Below are positions 12,281 to 13,419 of a stretch of 13,419 nucleotides of DNA, piece by piece. Under the pieces are notes generated by a model, which saw only the letters and a list, made by a program, of their open reading frames with translations, was not told the DNA's origin and did not search any database. Position numbers and translations under genes: made by a program. Source of the stretch: a bacterium (GTDB lineage Bacteria > BMS3Abin14); contig CP070682.1 of the NCBI GenBank assembly GCA_020352595.1, forward strand, positions 2,007,763 to 2,021,181, written 5' to 3'. Numbering within the stretch: the stretch's first letter is position 1; each line of letters starts with the position of its first letter.

Positions 12281-13180
12281 CTGGCCCGGCGTTCCGATGC
12301 GGGGAAGCGTCAGGCCCGAAAGAAAAAAAAGGGCCGGGGGCGACTCGGGTGGGCCTGGCTTCTGCTGCCAGCAGCCGTAGCGCTGGCGGCAGCAGTCATG
12401 ATCCTATTGTACCTCGGCCGCCCGGCGGAAAAGCCGCCGCCTCCGGTGCCGCAGGGGATCTCGATCCCCGTGGCCCCGCTGGAAATGAAGGCTGTGGCCG
12501 TCATCATCGACGATTTCGGTCACAGCCGCCCTGCGGCCAGACCGTTCCTGGAGATGGAGTACCCCGTTGCCATGTCCTTCCTCCCCGGTCGCCCCTTTAC
12601 CCGGGAACTGGCCGCTGAGGCCCGAGCCATGGGCAAGACCCTTCTCCTTCACCTGCCTATGGAACCTGAGGGTTACCCGGCCAAGGACCCGGGTCCCGGG
12701 GCCATCCTCCTGTCCCACGGCCGGCGGGAGATCCATCGCATCCTGGAGGAGGACCTGTCCACCGTTCCGGGAGTCGTGGGAGTGAACAACCACATGGGCT
12801 CGAGGGCAACGGCGGACGAAAGGGTCATGGAAGCGGTGCTCGACGAGATACGGAACCGGGGGTTCTTCTTCATCGACAGCAGGACCTCCCCGCAGACCCT
12901 TGGCTTCGTCATTGCCACCCGCATGGGGATCCGGACGGCGGAACGTGATGTCTTCCTGGACAACGACCCGGACCCGGCGGCCATCGACGCCAGGGTGGAC
13001 GAACTGCTGGACCTGGCGGAAAAGAGGGGCTGGGCCATCGGCATCGGACACGCGCACCCGTTGACCGCCGAGGCCCTCGAGAGGATGGCCGTCAAGGCCC
13101 GGCAGCGGGGTATCCAGTGGATATCCCTTGAAAGCCTCATAGCCTATGTTGACCCTGGGAATCGAAACGTCGTGCGATGA
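12281..13180 (+). CDS. membrane-anchored divergent polysaccharide deacetylase (YibQ/DUF610-type)
   Basis: Member of the divergent polysaccharide deacetylase family (PF04748 type), with [32 protein letters not shown] and FFIDSRTSP motifs across its C-terminal 230 residues. Substrate and activity of this branch are poorly defined; a periplasmic carbohydrate role is inferred. The first ATG in frame (12398) lies inside a membrane helix and has no ribosome site. Upstream the frame stays open to a stop at 12257 and encodes a Lys/Arg-rich stretch followed by a helix (residues about 23-45), the usual N-terminal anchor of this family. The only plausible start there is CTG 12281, with GGAG at 12270-12273 and 4 nt after ctpA. 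Alternatively ATG 12297 joins this frame by slippage at the A8 run (12323-12330), or an A is missing from the assembly. The stop is certain; the start is not. Confidence 0.82.
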   Translation: MARRSDAGKRQARKKKKGRGRLGWAWLLLPAAVALAAAVMILLYLGRPAEKPPPPVPQGISIPVAPLEMKAVAVIIDDFGHSRPAARPFLEMEYPVAMSFLPGRPFTRELAAEARAMGKTLLLHLPMEPEGYPAKDPGPGAILLSHGRREIHRILEEDLSTVPGVVGVNNHMGSRATADERVMEAVLDEIRNRGFFFIDSRTSPQTLGFVIATRMGIRTAERDVFLDNDPDPAAIDARVDELLDLAEKRGWAIGIGHAHPLTAEALERMAVKARQRGIQWISLESLIAYVDPGNRNVVR

Positions 13181-13419
13181 CACTGCCGCAGCCGTGGTGG
13201 AGGAGGGTTCGCACATCCTCTCGTCCGTGGTGCAGAGCCAGGACGAACTCCACTCCTCCTTCGGCGGCGTCGTCCCGGAAATGGCCTCCAGGAGGCATCT
13301 GGAGGTCATCGACAACGTCGTGGCCAGAGCCCTGGAAGGCGCCGGCGCCCGCATGCGCGACATCGATCTCATCGCCGTCACCGCGGGGCCGGGGCTCGTG
13401 GGCTCCCTCCTGGTGGGGC
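13146..13419 (+). CDS. tsaD: tRNA N6-adenosine threonylcarbamoyltransferase TsaD, 5' part
   Basis: Catalytic subunit that places threonylcarbamoyl on A37 of ANN-decoding tRNAs, with TsaB and TsaE. The window holds the first 91 codons; the rest lies beyond base 13419. The opening [39 protein letters not shown] (His about residue 52) and [15 protein letters not shown] are diagnostic of the TsaD/Kae1 family. The metal-binding HxxxH motif lies past the edge and cannot be checked. ATG 13146 overlaps the end of the deacetylase gene by 35 nt, longer than the other overlaps here. The next methionine is deep in the conserved domain, so this start is preferred. It is last in the visible operon. Confidence 0.92.
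   Translation, partial: MLTLGIETSCDDTAAAVVEEGSHILSSVVQSQDELHSSFGGVVPEMASRRHLEVIDNVVARALEGAGARMRDIDLIAVTAGPGLVGSLLVG

Overview
The window reads as a chromosomal segment of a GC-rich Gram-negative bacterium, most likely a deltaproteobacterium-like lineage (Desulfobacterota/Desulfuromonadota type). This is inferred from the order ftsE-ftsX-envC-ctpA-divergent polysaccharide deacetylase, from a short MetH without an activation domain, and from a lipoprotein and an EnvC-type periplasmic protein. No rRNA, tRNA, phage, transposon or CRISPR array was recognised. Most genes are housekeeping genes.

Layout. Positions 2-181 hold the C-terminal tail of an unidentified membrane-anchored protein. A solitary gene for ribosomal protein uL3 (334-1158) follows. 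It lies outside any S10-type operon and carries a glutamate-rich C-terminal tail of about 64 residues. tatA (1367-1567) has its own candidate promoter and ends at a strong intrinsic terminator. An AT-rich island next to that terminator carries the promoter and a palindromic candidate operator of a small ArsR-family regulator (1702-1968). Converging on it from the other strand is a two-gene unit: a class I/II aminotransferase and a lipoprotein joined by an ATGA overlap (3736-1974).

Positions 3737-4260 are non-coding. They hold a composite array of heptanucleotide repeats (TTCAGGG and TACYTGG types) inside a larger imperfect duplication. Next come metH (4261-6678), a cobalamin-dependent methionine synthase lacking the AdoMet reactivation domain, and a LysR-family regulator overlapping it by 11 nt (6668-7597).

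From a good promoter at 7649-7676, a probable operon runs rightward to the end. It encodes an unnamed 148-residue protein, FtsE, FtsX, an EnvC-like degenerate LytM protein, a CtpA-type protease, a membrane-anchored divergent polysaccharide deacetylase, and the start of tsaD, which is cut by the window edge. FtsEX and EnvC form the known module in which ATP hydrolysis gates periplasmic amidase activation at the septum. CtpA and the deacetylase-like protein plausibly add envelope turnover functions. tsaD is a tRNA-modification gene placed at the tail.

I see no convincing new multi-gene system. The points most worth a second look are the acidic-tailed orphan uL3, the phase-locked heptamer array, the conserved-looking unknown gene ahead of ftsE, and the unusual translation start of the deacetylase gene (CTG, or an A8 frameshift).
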